From Nocardia panacis (GTDB lineage Bacteria > Actinomycetota > Actinomycetes > Mycobacteriales > Mycobacteriaceae), in NCBI RefSeq assembly GCF_003598715.1, contig NZ_QZFU01000023.1, positions 434,001 through 498,000 on the forward strand: a stretch of 64,000 bases of DNA, given 5' to 3'. Under the pieces are notes generated by a model that saw only the letters and a list, made by a program, of their open reading frames with translations, was not told where the DNA came from and did not search any database. Below, one piece after another: positions 7,418-15,888 of the stretch (positions are counted from its first letter, which is position 1; each line of letters starts with the position of its first letter). A program made the position numbers and the translations under genes.

Positions 7418-8308
7418 TTAATATCCGGCGGTCGAAAATTCGTCGAGGGCGATGAGAGCGGCCTCCGCGGCATTTTTACCGGCAGGTAACAATGGCAGTC
7501 GCACGGTCGGCGCGGGAATTCGGCCGCCAACCGCGAGAACGGATTTGATGACGGTCGGGTTCGGTTCGGCGAACAGTGCGGCCGAAAGTGCGGACAGGCG
7601 ATGACCGAGCGCGCGCGCCTCGTCGACCCGCCCTTCCCGCCAAGCGCGAATCAGTTCGGCGAACGACGCCGTGGCGACCGCCGACGAGGCCAGAATGCCG
7701 CCCGCGCCACCGAGGGCCAGCAGCGGGGTCAGATACAGATCGTCACCGGCGAGGACCGCGAAATCCGCTGGCCGCCTGCGCATCAGCTCGATCGTGGTGT
7801 CGTCGATCGCGCCGACCGCGTGCTTGACGCCGACGATATTGGGGTGTGCCGCCAATTCCAGGAGGGTGTCGGCACTCAGGGTGCGGCCCGTGCGATAGGG
7901 AATGTTGTAGACGATCAGCGGCACCGGGCTCTGGTCCGCCATGGCGTGGAAGTGGGCGATCACGCCCGCCTCCGAGGGGCGGGTGTAGTACGGAACCACG
8001 GTGAGCGCGGCCGCGATTCGCCCGTCCAGGGCGGTGACGGCCTCGATCGAAGCCGCCGTGGCATTGGAACCCGCACCGACGATGAGCGGCGCGTCGAACT
8101 CGGCGCAGACCCGCGCGCAGATCTCGAGAACCCGAGCCCGCTCCGGTGAGGTGAGGGTGGCCGGTTCGCCGGTGGTGCCGAGGGCGACCAATCCGGTCGC
8201 ACCGTCGCACAGGTGGGATCGCGCCAAGGTTTCCAGCGCGTCGGGCGCGAAGGCGCCGTCCTCGGTGAACGGGGTGACCAGCGGGACGAAGAGACCTGCG
8301 AGCGTCAT
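7418..8308 (-). CDS. DapA-type synthase (dihydrodipicolinate synthase family)
   Basis: This 296-residue TIM-barrel aldolase keeps the residues of 4-hydroxy-tetrahydrodipicolinate synthase: Thr45-Thr46 (LGTTGE), a Tyr pair near 107-108 (VVPYYTRP), Tyr134 and Arg139 (YNIPYRTG), and Schiff-base Lys162 (VGVKHA). It should condense pyruvate with an aldehyde such as aspartate semialdehyde. Because it stands apart from lysine genes and next to its own LysR regulator, it may be a paralogue with a catabolic aldolase or dehydratase role (N-acetylneuraminate lyase or KdgD branch). The kept Arg argues for DapA chemistry. The ATG at 8308 is used because homology starts there; upstream in-frame sequence overlaps the divergent promoter. 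Confidence 0.82.
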   Translation of the reverse strand: MTLAGLFVPLVTPFTEDGAFAPDALETLARSHLCDGATGLVALGTTGEPATLTSPERARVLEICARVCAEFDAPLIVGAGSNATAASIEAVTALDGRIAAALTVVPYYTRPSEAGVIAHFHAMADQSPVPLIVYNIPYRTGRTLSADTLLELAAHPNIVGVKHAVGAIDDTTIELMRRRPADFAVLAGDDLYLTPLLALGGAGGILASSAVATASFAELIRAWREGRVDEARALGHRLSALSAALFAEPNPTVIKSVLAVGGRIPAPTVRLPLLPAGKNAAEAALIALDEFSTAGY

Positions 8309-8346
8309 GGTTTCAGCCTCGCCCGCCCGAATCATCAGGTCCAGTT

Positions 8347-8358
8347 CACAAATCTGTG
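8347..8358. promoter_or_regulatory. Possible LysR-site dyad
   Basis: CACA-AATC-TGTG is a 12-bp dyad in the 70-bp gap between the divergent dapA-type and lysR genes, 20 bp before the lysR start. Its position suits a LysR autoregulatory site, but it is short and could arise by chance. Confidence 0.35.
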
Positions 8359-8378
8359 GTCGAGCATAAGGTGGACTG

Positions 8379-9257
8379 ATGCTTGACATTCGCAGACTGC
8401 GGTTGCTGCGCGAATTGGCCCAGCGGGAGACCATTGCCGCCGTCGCCGCCGCCCTCAACTACACGCCGTCTGCCGTCTCCCAGCAGTTGACGGCGCTGGA
8501 GCGGGAGGCGGGCGTCCCACTGCTCGAACGCACCGGCCGACGGGTGCGGCTGACCCCGGCCGCCCGCACCCTCGTCGGCCATGCCGAGACCATTCTGGCC
8601 GTCCTCGAACAGGCCACCGCCGAACTCGCCGACGCCCGCACCCAACTCACCGGCGCGCTGCGGATCGGCGCGTTCCCCACCGCCGTGCGCACCATCGTCT
8701 CCCCCGCCCTCGTCGCGCTCAGCTCTGCCCATCCGCGCCTGGAACTGTTCGTCTCCGAACTGGATCCGGCACTGGCCCCCGGCGCGCTGCGCGCGGGAAC
8801 CCTCGATATCGCCCTGGTCCAGGACTACGACTACGTCCCGGTCGAACCCGATCCGGCCCTGGATACCGAACCCCTGCTCACCGAAACCATCTATCTCGCC
8901 GCACTTTCCACCGAATCGCTCCCCGCACACCGCGATTCGCCGTGGATCGCGAGCACGCCCGAGACCCTGTGCCACACCATGACCGTAAGAGCCTGCCAGG
9001 CAGCGGGATTCACGCCGCGAATCCGCCACCACGCCGACGATTTCGGCACGGTGCTCGCCTTGGTGGCGGCGGGCCAAGGCGTCGCACTCGTCCCCGAACT
9101 CGGCATCGCTCACCCGCCGCCCTCCCTCACGCTGACACCGCTGCCGACCAGCCGCCGCACCCACCTCGCCTACCGCCGAGGCACCGCCGACCATCCGGCT
9201 ATCCGTGCCGCCCGATCGGCACTGCATCGGACGGTGGAAGGTACGTATGTCGCGTGA
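8379..9257 (+). CDS. LysR-family regulator
   Basis: This 292-residue protein opens with MLDIRRLRLLRELAQRETIA and a winged helix (ALNYTPSAVSQQLTALERE) characteristic of LysR. A substrate-binding domain follows from about residue 90 to the end. It is divergent from the dapA-type gene with a 70-bp shared promoter region, the standard LysR arrangement, so that gene is its likely target. The inducer is unknown. Its stop lies 4 bp from the stop of the converging E2 gene. Confidence 0.88.
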   Translation: MLDIRRLRLLRELAQRETIAAVAAALNYTPSAVSQQLTALEREAGVPLLERTGRRVRLTPAARTLVGHAETILAVLEQATAELADARTQLTGALRIGAFPTAVRTIVSPALVALSSAHPRLELFVSELDPALAPGALRAGTLDIALVQDYDYVPVEPDPALDTEPLLTETIYLAALSTESLPAHRDSPWIASTPETLCHTMTVRACQAAGFTPRIRHHADDFGTVLALVAAGQGVALVPELGIAHPPPSLTLTPLPTSRRTHLAYRRGTADHPAIRAARSALHRTVEGTYVA

Positions 9258-9261
9258 GAAG

Positions 9262-10509
9262 TTACGTGACGATACGCAGCGGGTGCTCCATGATGCCGCG
9301 CAACTGTTGCAGGAAGCGGGCGCCGGTCGCACCGTCGACGGCACGATGATCGGCCGACAGGGTGACGCGCAGGATCTTGCGGGCCACCACTTCGCCGTCG
9401 GCCAGACGCAGTTCGTCGGTGGCCGCACCCACGGCGAGGATGGCGGCCTCCGGCGGGTTGATGACGGCGGCGAACTGTTCGATCCCGAACATGCCGAGGT
9501 TGGAGATGGTGAAGGTGCCGCCGGTCATCTCGTCGGCCTTCAGTCGGCCCGCGCGGGCGCGCTCGGCCTTCTCGACCGTCTCGACGGCGATCTCGGAGAC
9601 GCCCTTGCGATCGGCGTCCCGGATCACCGGCACCACGAGTCCGGCGGGCACCGCCACCGCGACACCCAGATGAACACCGTTGTGCCGCAGTAATTTATCG
9701 CCCGCGAAGGAGACGTTCACCGCCGGTTCGGCACGCAGCGCGGCGGCCACCGCCTTGACGATCAGGTCGTTGACGCTGACCTTGTGTTTGCCCGCCGCCT
9801 CGAGGGTCTTGTTGATCTCGGCGCGGAAGCCCAGCAGGTCGGTGACATCGATCGCGCTGGTCAGGTAGAAGTGCGGGGCCTGCTGTTTGCTCTCGGTCAA
9901 TCGCTTGGCCGCCACGCGTTGCAGCGTGCTGAGCGGTTCCTCGATGTAGTCGCCCGCTGCCACCGGACGGGTGGCGGTTTCGGCTACCTGCGCCGGAATC
10001 GCCGCGGCTTGCGCCGCAGCCGCGCCCGCGCCGTGGGCGGATTCCACATCGCTGCGAATGATTCGTCCACCGGGGCCGCTGCCGGGCACCTGAAGCAGAT
10101 CGACACCCAACTCGGCGGCGATCTTTCGTGCCAGCGGTGAGGACTTCGGCCGCCCGTCGCGTGCGAGAACCTGTTGTGCCACAACGGGTTCGGAATCGAC
10201 CACCGTTTCGGGCACGGCAGAACCATCGGGGGCGGCCCCGGCGCCCGCCACGGGAGCGGTGTCCCCGATCCGACTCCCGTCCCCGACGAGCGCGATCGGC
10301 GTCCCGATCGGCACCCGACTTCCCGGCTCGGCGAGGATGCGCTCCAGCACCCCGTCGTCGTAGGCCTCCAATTCCATGAGGGCCTTGTCGGTTTCGATCT
10401 CGGCGAGGATCTCCCCGCGCACGACCTTGTCGCCGACCTGTTTGAGCCAGGTGACGACGACGCCGTCCTCCATGGTGTCGGAGAGCCTGGGCATGGTGAT
10501 CTCGGGCAT
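9262..10509 (-). CDS. 2-oxoacid dehydrogenase E2 (dihydrolipoyl acyltransferase)
   Basis: This is a 415-residue E2 subunit. One N-terminal lipoyl domain spans residues about 1-75, with the lipoylated Lys42 in ETDKALME. An Ala/Pro linker follows, then a peripheral-subunit-binding domain near residues 125-165 (SPLARKIAAELG, GPGGRIIRSD), and finally the catalytic core ending with the active-site histidine in DHRAVDGATGARFL. It transfers the acyl group from E1 to CoA and forms the core of the complex. The ATG at 10509 begins the conserved MPEITMPRLSDTMEDG; the longer upstream frame is not supported. It is the last gene of the four-gene operon, 13 bp after E1-beta. Confidence 0.93.
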   Translation of the reverse strand: MPEITMPRLSDTMEDGVVVTWLKQVGDKVVRGEILAEIETDKALMELEAYDDGVLERILAEPGSRVPIGTPIALVGDGSRIGDTAPVAGAGAAPDGSAVPETVVDSEPVVAQQVLARDGRPKSSPLARKIAAELGVDLLQVPGSGPGGRIIRSDVESAHGAGAAAAQAAAIPAQVAETATRPVAAGDYIEEPLSTLQRVAAKRLTESKQQAPHFYLTSAIDVTDLLGFRAEINKTLEAAGKHKVSVNDLIVKAVAAALRAEPAVNVSFAGDKLLRHNGVHLGVAVAVPAGLVVPVIRDADRKGVSEIAVETVEKAERARAGRLKADEMTGGTFTISNLGMFGIEQFAAVINPPEAAILAVGAATDELRLADGEVVARKILRVTLSADHRAVDGATGARFLQQLRGIMEHPLRIVT

Positions 10510-10522
10510 ATCTGTCCTCGTT

Positions 10523-11515
10523 TCAGCGCCGCTTGCCCACGGCGGCAAGGGTTTCCAGGGCGGCGGCGTGCAGGGAGTCGGCCGACGGCAGGGCGATCTG
10601 CTCGAGCGGTTTGGCGTAGGGCAGCGGCACCTCGGCGGCGGCCACCCGGCGCACGGGCGCGTCGAGGTAGTCGAACGCGCCGTCGGAGATCGTCGCGGCG
10701 ACCTCCGCGCCGATACCGTAGGTGAGCCAGTCGTCCTCGGCGACCACGGCGCAGCCGGTTCTGCGGACCGAGGCGACGAGGGTGTCGCGGTCCAGTGGAC
10801 GCAGGCTGCGCAGGTCGATCACCTCGGCGGAGATGCCGGAGGCGGCCAGCCTTTCGGCGACCTGGGTGGCCACCGTCGCCATGCGCGAGTAGCCGATGAG
10901 GGTGATATCGGTTCCCGGCCTGGTGATGGCCGCCTTGCCGATCTCGGCGGGCGGAAGGTCGTCCGGCACTTCGCCTTTGGTGTTGTAGAGGGCGAGGTTC
11001 TCCAGGAACAGCACCGGGTCGTTATCGGTGATGGCGGCGCGCAGCAGCGCGCGCGCGTCGGCGGGCGTGCTGGGCGCGACGACCTTGAGACCGGGCACGA
11101 ACGCGTAGTAGAGCTCGATATTCTGCGAATGCGTCGCACCGAGTTGCTGTCCGCCGCCGCCCGGTGTCCTGATGACCATCGGCACGCTGGTCTGTCCGCC
11201 GAACATGCCGTAGATCTTGGCGGCGTGGTTGACGATCTGGTCCAGGGCGAGCAGGGAGAAGTTGATCGTCATGATCTCCACGACGGGTCGCAGCCCGAGC
11301 ATGGCGGCGCCGATGGCCGCGCCGACGAAACCTTCTTCGGCGATCGGGGTGTCGCGGACCCGCTTGGGGCCGAATTCGGCGAGCATTCCGGCGGTGATCT
11401 TGTAGGAGCCCTCGAAGATCCCGATCTCCTCGCCCATGAGGAAGACGTCTTGGTCGCGACGCATTTCCTCGCGCAGAGTTTCGCGCAGCGCCTCGCGGTA
11501 GGTGATGACAGGCAC
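10523..11515 (-). CDS. 2-oxoacid (pyruvate-type) dehydrogenase E1 beta
   Basis: This is a 330-residue transketolase-type E1-beta subunit. It starts MPVITYREALRETLREEM and shows MGEEIGIFEGSYKIT, RVRDTPIAEEGFVGAAIGAA and the C-terminal transketolase domain (LIGYSRMATVATQVAERL). With E1-alpha it forms the alpha2beta2 thiamine-diphosphate enzyme that decarboxylates the 2-oxoacid. The sequence motifs resemble pyruvate dehydrogenase beta subunits more than branched-chain ones. It lies 25 bp after E1-alpha in the operon. Confidence 0.92.
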   Translation of the reverse strand: MPVITYREALRETLREEMRRDQDVFLMGEEIGIFEGSYKITAGMLAEFGPKRVRDTPIAEEGFVGAAIGAAMLGLRPVVEIMTINFSLLALDQIVNHAAKIYGMFGGQTSVPMVIRTPGGGGQQLGATHSQNIELYYAFVPGLKVVAPSTPADARALLRAAITDNDPVLFLENLALYNTKGEVPDDLPPAEIGKAAITRPGTDITLIGYSRMATVATQVAERLAASGISAEVIDLRSLRPLDRDTLVASVRRTGCAVVAEDDWLTYGIGAEVAATISDGAFDYLDAPVRRVAAAEVPLPYAKPLEQIALPSADSLHAAALETLAAVGKRR

Positions 11516-11540
11516 GGTTGTCCTTTCGCGTCCGGCGCGG

Positions 11541-12584
11541 TCAGAAGAGCGGATCGGCGGGGAGCCTGGGGGAAACCCCGGCCACGGGCGTGGCGTAGGT
11601 GTAGTCGAACAGGCTCGACGGCTCCGGATGCGGACTGGCGTCGGCGAAGGCCACGGCCGCGTCGACCCCGGCCTCCACCTCGCGCGCCAACTCCTCGGCG
11701 CTCGTCTCGTCCAGCACGCCCGATTCGATCAGCTCCGCGCGCAGCCGAACCACCGGATCGGATTCGCGGGCGGCGCTGACATCCGCGCCGCTGCGGTATT
11801 TGGCCGGGTCGACCACCGAGTGGCCCTTGAGCCGATGGCTGATGGCCTCGAGCAGCGCCGGTTTCCCGTCGCGCCGAGCGGTTTCCACCAGGTCGGTGGC
11901 GATATCGCGGACGGCGAGCACATCGGTGCCATCCACCTGCTCCCCGCGCATCCGATAGGAGGCGGCGCGCTTGTAGAGGTCGGGTTCGGCCGAGGACGCC
12001 TCGACGGTGGTGCCCATCCCGAGCTGGTTGTTGATGACGATGAAGACCACGGGCAGGTTCCAGAGCGCCGCGATATTCAGCGACTCGTGGAACGCGCCGA
12101 TATTCGTCGTCCCATCGCCCATCTGACACACGACTACGTCATCGCCGCCGCGGTAGTCGATGGCCAGTGCCGCGCCGACCGCCAGGGGCAGTTGGCCGCC
12201 GACGATGCCGTAGCCGCCGAGTAGGCGGGTCGCGGTGTCGAACATGTGCATGGAACCGCCCCAGCCCTTGGAGGTTCCGGTGCTGCGGCCATACAGCTCG
12301 GCCATGACCCGACCCGGTTCGATGCCCTTGGCCAGGGCGTAACCGTGCTCGCGGTAGTTGGTGAACAGGTAGTCGGTCGGGCGCATGGCCGCGCCGACGC
12401 CGACCACCGTGGCCTCCTCACCCAGGTTGAGGTGGCAGTAGCCGCCGATCTTGGCCTGGGCGTAGCCCTGTGCGGTGCGCTCCTCGAAGCGGCGCACGAA
12501 CAGCATGTCCCGGTAGTAGCCGCGCAGGGTCTGCGGATCCTCGGCGGCGAAAAGGTGTGGCGCGCGGTCGATTGTCTCGGTCAT
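11541..12584 (-). CDS. 2-oxoacid (pyruvate-type) dehydrogenase E1 alpha
   Basis: This 347-residue E1-alpha carries the thiamine-diphosphate motif from GDG to NN (GDGTTNIGAFHESLN, then WNLPVVFIVINN) and the phosphorylation-loop-like end of pyruvate dehydrogenases (RLKGHSVVDPAKYRS). The GHS.DPAKYR pattern favours pyruvate, or acetoin in AcoA relatives, over branched-chain substrates. Partners are the E1-beta and E2 encoded next and the E3 encoded 10 bp upstream. Most actinobacteria use a one-chain AceE-type E1 for pyruvate, so this heteromeric enzyme is probably a second, conditionally expressed complex. Confidence 0.92.
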   Translation of the reverse strand: MTETIDRAPHLFAAEDPQTLRGYYRDMLFVRRFEERTAQGYAQAKIGGYCHLNLGEEATVVGVGAAMRPTDYLFTNYREHGYALAKGIEPGRVMAELYGRSTGTSKGWGGSMHMFDTATRLLGGYGIVGGQLPLAVGAALAIDYRGGDDVVVCQMGDGTTNIGAFHESLNIAALWNLPVVFIVINNQLGMGTTVEASSAEPDLYKRAASYRMRGEQVDGTDVLAVRDIATDLVETARRDGKPALLEAISHRLKGHSVVDPAKYRSGADVSAARESDPVVRLRAELIESGVLDETSAEELAREVEAGVDAAVAFADASPHPEPSSLFDYTYATPVAGVSPRLPADPLF

Positions 12585-12594
12585 CGAATCCTCC

Positions 12595-14037
12595 TCAACG
12601 CTTTCGCGGGGCGATGTGCACGGGCAGGCCGAGCGCGGTCAGCGCGGCCTCCATCCCGATCTCGCCGAGGGTGGGGTGGGCGTGGATGGTGTCGGCCAAC
12701 TCGTCGAGGGTGGCCTCCAGCGCGATGGCCAGCGCGCCCTCGGTGATGAGGTCGCTGGCCGACGGGCCGATGATGTGCACCCCGAGCACCTCGCGGTGCC
12801 GGGCGCCCGCGACGATCTTCAGGAATCCCTCGGTGTCACCGAAGGATTGGGCGCGGCCCAGCGCGGCGAACGGGAATCGGGCGGTGATCACCTCGTGCCC
12901 GGCGGCGCGGGCGGCGGCCTCGGTCAGACCGACACTGGCGATCTCCGGATGGGTGAAGGTGGCCGCGGGGATGGCGGCGTAGTCGATCCGAACATCGTGT
13001 CCGGCAATGACATCCGCCGCCGTCAGGCCCTGGTGCGAGGCGACGTGCGCCAGCAGCGCGCGGCCCGTCACATCGCCGATGGCGTGCACGTGCGGCACAC
13101 CGGTCCGCAGTTGGTCGTCGACGGGGATGAAACCCCGCGCGTCCGTGACGATTCCGACCGCAGCCAAACCCAGGTCGGCGGTGTTGGGTTTACGGCCGAC
13201 ACCGACCAGCACCACATCGGCCTCGATCTCGCGCGCCTGCGGTCCGGCCACGGTGACCCGCAGACCTTCGGCGATGGCCGTGACCGTCGCGCCGGTGAGC
13301 ACGGTGATACCGCGCTTGGTGAACGAACGGCCCAGTGCGGCACCGATATCGGCATCCTCGGCGGGCACCAGCCGGTCCTGCATCTCGACAATGGTGACTT
13401 CGCTGCCGAAGGTGGCGAACAGGCTCGCCCATTCGGCGCCGACCGCGCTGCCGCCGACGATGACAATGCGCCCCGGCACCTCGGTCAGTCCGAACGCGCC
13501 GTCGGAGGTGATGACGCCGGGCAGGTCCGCGCCGGGAATCGGCAGGCGGGCGGGCACCGAGCCCGTCGCGATGATCACGTCCTTCGCCGAAGCCTTGTCC
13601 AGCAGTTCACCGGGTGCGGCGGCGTAGCGGGGACCGTATTCGCCGATGGGCGACGGACCGTTCTCGAAAATGTCGACGCTCAACGGTCCGGTGAAGCGGG
13701 CGTGCCCGGACAGCACGGTGACCCCATTGGCGGCGAGCAGACCCGCGACGCCATCGGTCAACTGCTTGACGATGCCGTCCTTGCGCTGCCGCACGGCCGG
13801 GTAGTCGAAGCGAACGTTCTCCGCGTGCACGCCGAATTCGGCGGCGGCGCGCACGGTTTGGTAGACCTCGGCGGAACGCAGCATCGCCTTGGTCGGAATG
13901 CAACCCCAGTTCAGGCACACACCACCGGGGCGCTCTTTCTCCACCAGACCCACCGACAGACCACGCTGGGCGGCGCGGATGGCGGCCACATATCCGCCCG
14001 GTCCACCACCGACCACCAGCAGATCGAATTCCGGCAC
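12595..14037 (-). CDS. lpd: Dihydrolipoyl dehydrogenase (E3)
   Basis: This 480-residue flavoprotein reoxidises the E2 lipoyl group with NAD. It shows the FAD-binding start (FDLLVVGGGPGGYVAAIRAA), the redox disulfide GGVCLNWGCIPTK (Cys41 and Cys46), the NAD-binding motif IVIVGGSAVGAEWASLFA, a second FAD motif (HVHAIGDVTGRALLAH) and the C-terminal interface helix with the His-Pro pair (HAHPTLGE). It is the first gene of the operon. A dedicated E3 inside the cluster means the complex is complete in one transcript. A GGGCGC palindrome lies 130 bp before the start. Confidence 0.93.
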   Translation of the reverse strand: MPEFDLLVVGGGPGGYVAAIRAAQRGLSVGLVEKERPGGVCLNWGCIPTKAMLRSAEVYQTVRAAAEFGVHAENVRFDYPAVRQRKDGIVKQLTDGVAGLLAANGVTVLSGHARFTGPLSVDIFENGPSPIGEYGPRYAAAPGELLDKASAKDVIIATGSVPARLPIPGADLPGVITSDGAFGLTEVPGRIVIVGGSAVGAEWASLFATFGSEVTIVEMQDRLVPAEDADIGAALGRSFTKRGITVLTGATVTAIAEGLRVTVAGPQAREIEADVVLVGVGRKPNTADLGLAAVGIVTDARGFIPVDDQLRTGVPHVHAIGDVTGRALLAHVASHQGLTAADVIAGHDVRIDYAAIPAATFTHPEIASVGLTEAAARAAGHEVITARFPFAALGRAQSFGDTEGFLKIVAGARHREVLGVHIIGPSASDLITEGALAIALEATLDELADTIHAHPTLGEIGMEAALTALGLPVHIAPRKR

Positions 14038-14166
14038 TCGTGGTGCTCCTCAATCTCGAAATGATTCGCCCGCGCCGTGGTTGTGGCGCGGACCATGTCG
14101 GATGAGTGTCGCGCGCCGAGAATGCACACACAATGCCCGCAAAGCCCAGGATTCACCGCCCCAAAA

Positions 14167-14181
14167 TGGGCGCTGCGCCCA
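14167..14181. promoter_or_regulatory. Palindrome upstream of the dehydrogenase operon
   Basis: TGGGCGC-T-GCGCCCA is a perfect 15-bp dyad in the 172-bp gap between the PucR-type gene and lpd. Related half-sites recur before the PucR-type gene itself (15431-15455). It is a candidate site for that regulator. It could also form a hairpin ending the regulator's transcript. Confidence 0.5.
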
Positions 14182-14209
14182 ATCTGTACTCGAAAGTAGG
14201 CGGCTCGAC

Positions 14210-15412
14210 TCAGCGCGAGCCGGTCAGGCCGAGCGCCGTGAGAGCGAGCGTCATTTCGAGGTAAACGCGCTGGCCATCGAGCGATCGACCGAGCAGGGTC
14301 TCCATGCGCTGCAAGCGATTCAACACGGTGTTGCGGTGACAGTGCAGGCGCAGCGCGGCATTGGCGGCCGAGCAGTTGTAGGTCAGCCAGGCGGCGAGGG
14401 TTTCCAGCAAGACATCGCGATCCTTGGCGGGCAGCGCCAAGACCGGACCGAGAGCGTATTCGGTCAGCAGTCGGGTCAGATCCGGGGAGCGGACCAGCAG
14501 CGCCTCCGGATAGCGCTCGTCGAGCGCGGCGAGTTCGACGGCGTCCTCGGGCACCGTCTCCAGCGCGACGAGCGCCAACTCGTGCGCCGAATCCACCTGG
14601 GCGAGAACAGGAACCGCGGGCGAGCAGGCCGCGCGTCCGCGAATCAGCTCGCGCAGCCGCAGCAGGACGGCCGATTGATCGCGATGTTCCAGCGCGATCA
14701 CGCCGATCGTATTGTCCACCCTGCTGTGCCAGAGCGAGCGAATCCCCAACGCCGCCAACACCGTTTCCGCACCGGGCAGCACCGGCGCGCCATCGAGCGG
14801 GGCCGCCGTGGCCACCACCAGATACGCGCCGTGTGCGGGCAGATTCAATTCGCGCGCGGCCTGCGCGGCGAAGGCCGGATCGTGCGCGCGACCCGCCAGC
14901 AGATCCTCGATCAGGGCATGCCTGCGCCGCTCGTCCCGACGCACCTGCTCCAGCTGGGTATTTCGATACGAGGTGGACAGTGCCGAGGACAAACCGTCGA
15001 TCACCGTCCACATCGCCGTTCCGGTCTCCCGAATTTCCTGCGGGCCGATTCCGACCGTTTCGGCATTGTCCAGCAACGCTTCCCAGACAATGCCGCCGCC
15101 GAGCCGGAAAGTGCGCAGCATCGCCTCCATCGGCACGCCCTGTTCGGCGCGCAACCGTCCGATGGCGGCGGCGACATCATCGCGATCCGGATCGACCGCG
15201 GCGCCGGTCAACACATCGAGAATTCGGGTCAGGTAGCGCCGACAGCCATCCCGCAGATCCGCGCGCGCCACCGCCGAATAGTCGGTCCATTCCGGATTGT
15301 CGGTGAAGATCGCCGTCAGCAACCGCCGGGTCAGCACCGGGACCTGCCCCCGACACACCTCGGCCAACCTCCGGGTTCCCGGCGTGAACAGCGGTGTGCG
15401 CGGTGCGGCCAT
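14210..15412 (-). CDS. PucR/CdaR-family regulator
   Basis: This is a 400-residue regulator. The N-terminal part is a sensory domain of the actinobacterial PucR type (helical, about residues 15-160), the middle is a GGDEF-like CdaR region, and the C-terminal 60 residues are the PucR helix-turn-helix (NAALRLHCHRNTVLNRLQRM). The ATG at 15412 gives MAAPRTPLFTPGT and fits the family start. It lies just upstream of the dehydrogenase operon in the same direction, and similar palindromes precede both, so it probably controls that operon and itself. The effector is unknown. Confidence 0.83.
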   Translation of the reverse strand: MAAPRTPLFTPGTRRLAEVCRGQVPVLTRRLLTAIFTDNPEWTDYSAVARADLRDGCRRYLTRILDVLTGAAVDPDRDDVAAAIGRLRAEQGVPMEAMLRTFRLGGGIVWEALLDNAETVGIGPQEIRETGTAMWTVIDGLSSALSTSYRNTQLEQVRRDERRRHALIEDLLAGRAHDPAFAAQAARELNLPAHGAYLVVATAAPLDGAPVLPGAETVLAALGIRSLWHSRVDNTIGVIALEHRDQSAVLLRLRELIRGRAACSPAVPVLAQVDSAHELALVALETVPEDAVELAALDERYPEALLVRSPDLTRLLTEYALGPVLALPAKDRDVLLETLAAWLTYNCSAANAALRLHCHRNTVLNRLQRMETLLGRSLDGQRVYLEMTLALTALGLTGSR

Positions 15413-15430
15413 CCACCCGACGCTACCCAA

Positions 15431-15455
15431 TGGGCGCGCTATCGGCGCAGCGCCC
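15431..15455. promoter_or_regulatory. GGGCGC half-sites before the PucR-type gene
   Basis: TGGGCGC at 15431-15437 and GCGCCC at 15450-15455 are inverted half-sites 12 bases apart, 19 bp before the PucR-type start. They match the arms of the 14167-14181 palindrome but with wider spacing. An autoregulatory site is possible. Confidence 0.4.
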
Positions 15456-15483
15456 TTGAACCGCGCACGGCCGGAGGTGCGCC

Positions 15484-15804
15484 TCAGGCCGCCGCGCGCG
15501 GCGGATTGGTCAGTTTCAGGGCGGAATTCAGCCGGAACGCTCCGCCCAGCCCATGGAACACCGCCATCACCAGAGCTCCGATCAGGCCGCTGAAGAATGC
15601 CGCCGCCATGTGGGTCGGAATATCCGCCCAATACCCGAAGGCGACCGCCAGCCCGATCCCGAGGGTTCCGGCCACCGAGTTGCGCAGCGCGGAATTCCCC
15701 CACACGTTCGGGAACTGTTCTCCCACTATACCTTTGACGAAATGCGGAATCGCATTCGCACCCATGAGTCCGGCCAGTGCCGAGAGCAGGATCGTATGCC
15801 ACAC
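15484..15804 (-). CDS. Small integral membrane protein
   Basis: This 106-residue protein has three hydrophobic segments: MWHTILLSALAGLMGANAIP, SVAGTLGIGLAVAFGYWADI and AAAFFSGLIGALVMAVFHGL. The sequence after helix 1 (HFVKGIVGEQFPNVWGN) is characteristic of a small conserved membrane family of unknown function. It is divergent from the TetR gene at 15889, and the region between carries two copies of a dyad, so the TetR protein very likely represses it. No transport or enzymatic role can be assigned. Confidence 0.78.
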   Translation of the reverse strand: MWHTILLSALAGLMGANAIPHFVKGIVGEQFPNVWGNSALRNSVAGTLGIGLAVAFGYWADIPTHMAAAFFSGLIGALVMAVFHGLGGAFRLNSALKLTNPPRAAA

Positions 15805-15821
15805 GACGGATCACCTTCTAT

Positions 15822-15884
15822 TCAGTCAACAGTGTTGACTGAGATTAGTCGCGCCGGATCGCTTCAGTCAACATCGTAGACTGA
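15822..15884. promoter_or_regulatory. Two copies of a TetR operator
   Basis: At 15822-15842, arms TCAGTCAACA and TGTTGACTGA flank a central G, a perfect 21-bp dyad. At 15864-15884 the left arm TCAGTCAACA is repeated exactly and the right arm is degenerate (CGTAGACTGA). Starts are 42 bp apart, four helical turns. The pair fills the gap between the small membrane protein (left) and tetR (right, start 15889), so it should control both. Confidence 0.75.
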
Positions 15885-15888
15885 CCGC

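Noticed and set aside
10376..14064. Long plus-strand frames over the dehydrogenase operon
   Set aside because: They are antisense to E1, E2 and E3 genes with intact motifs and have the repetitive Gly/Asp/Arg content of shadows.
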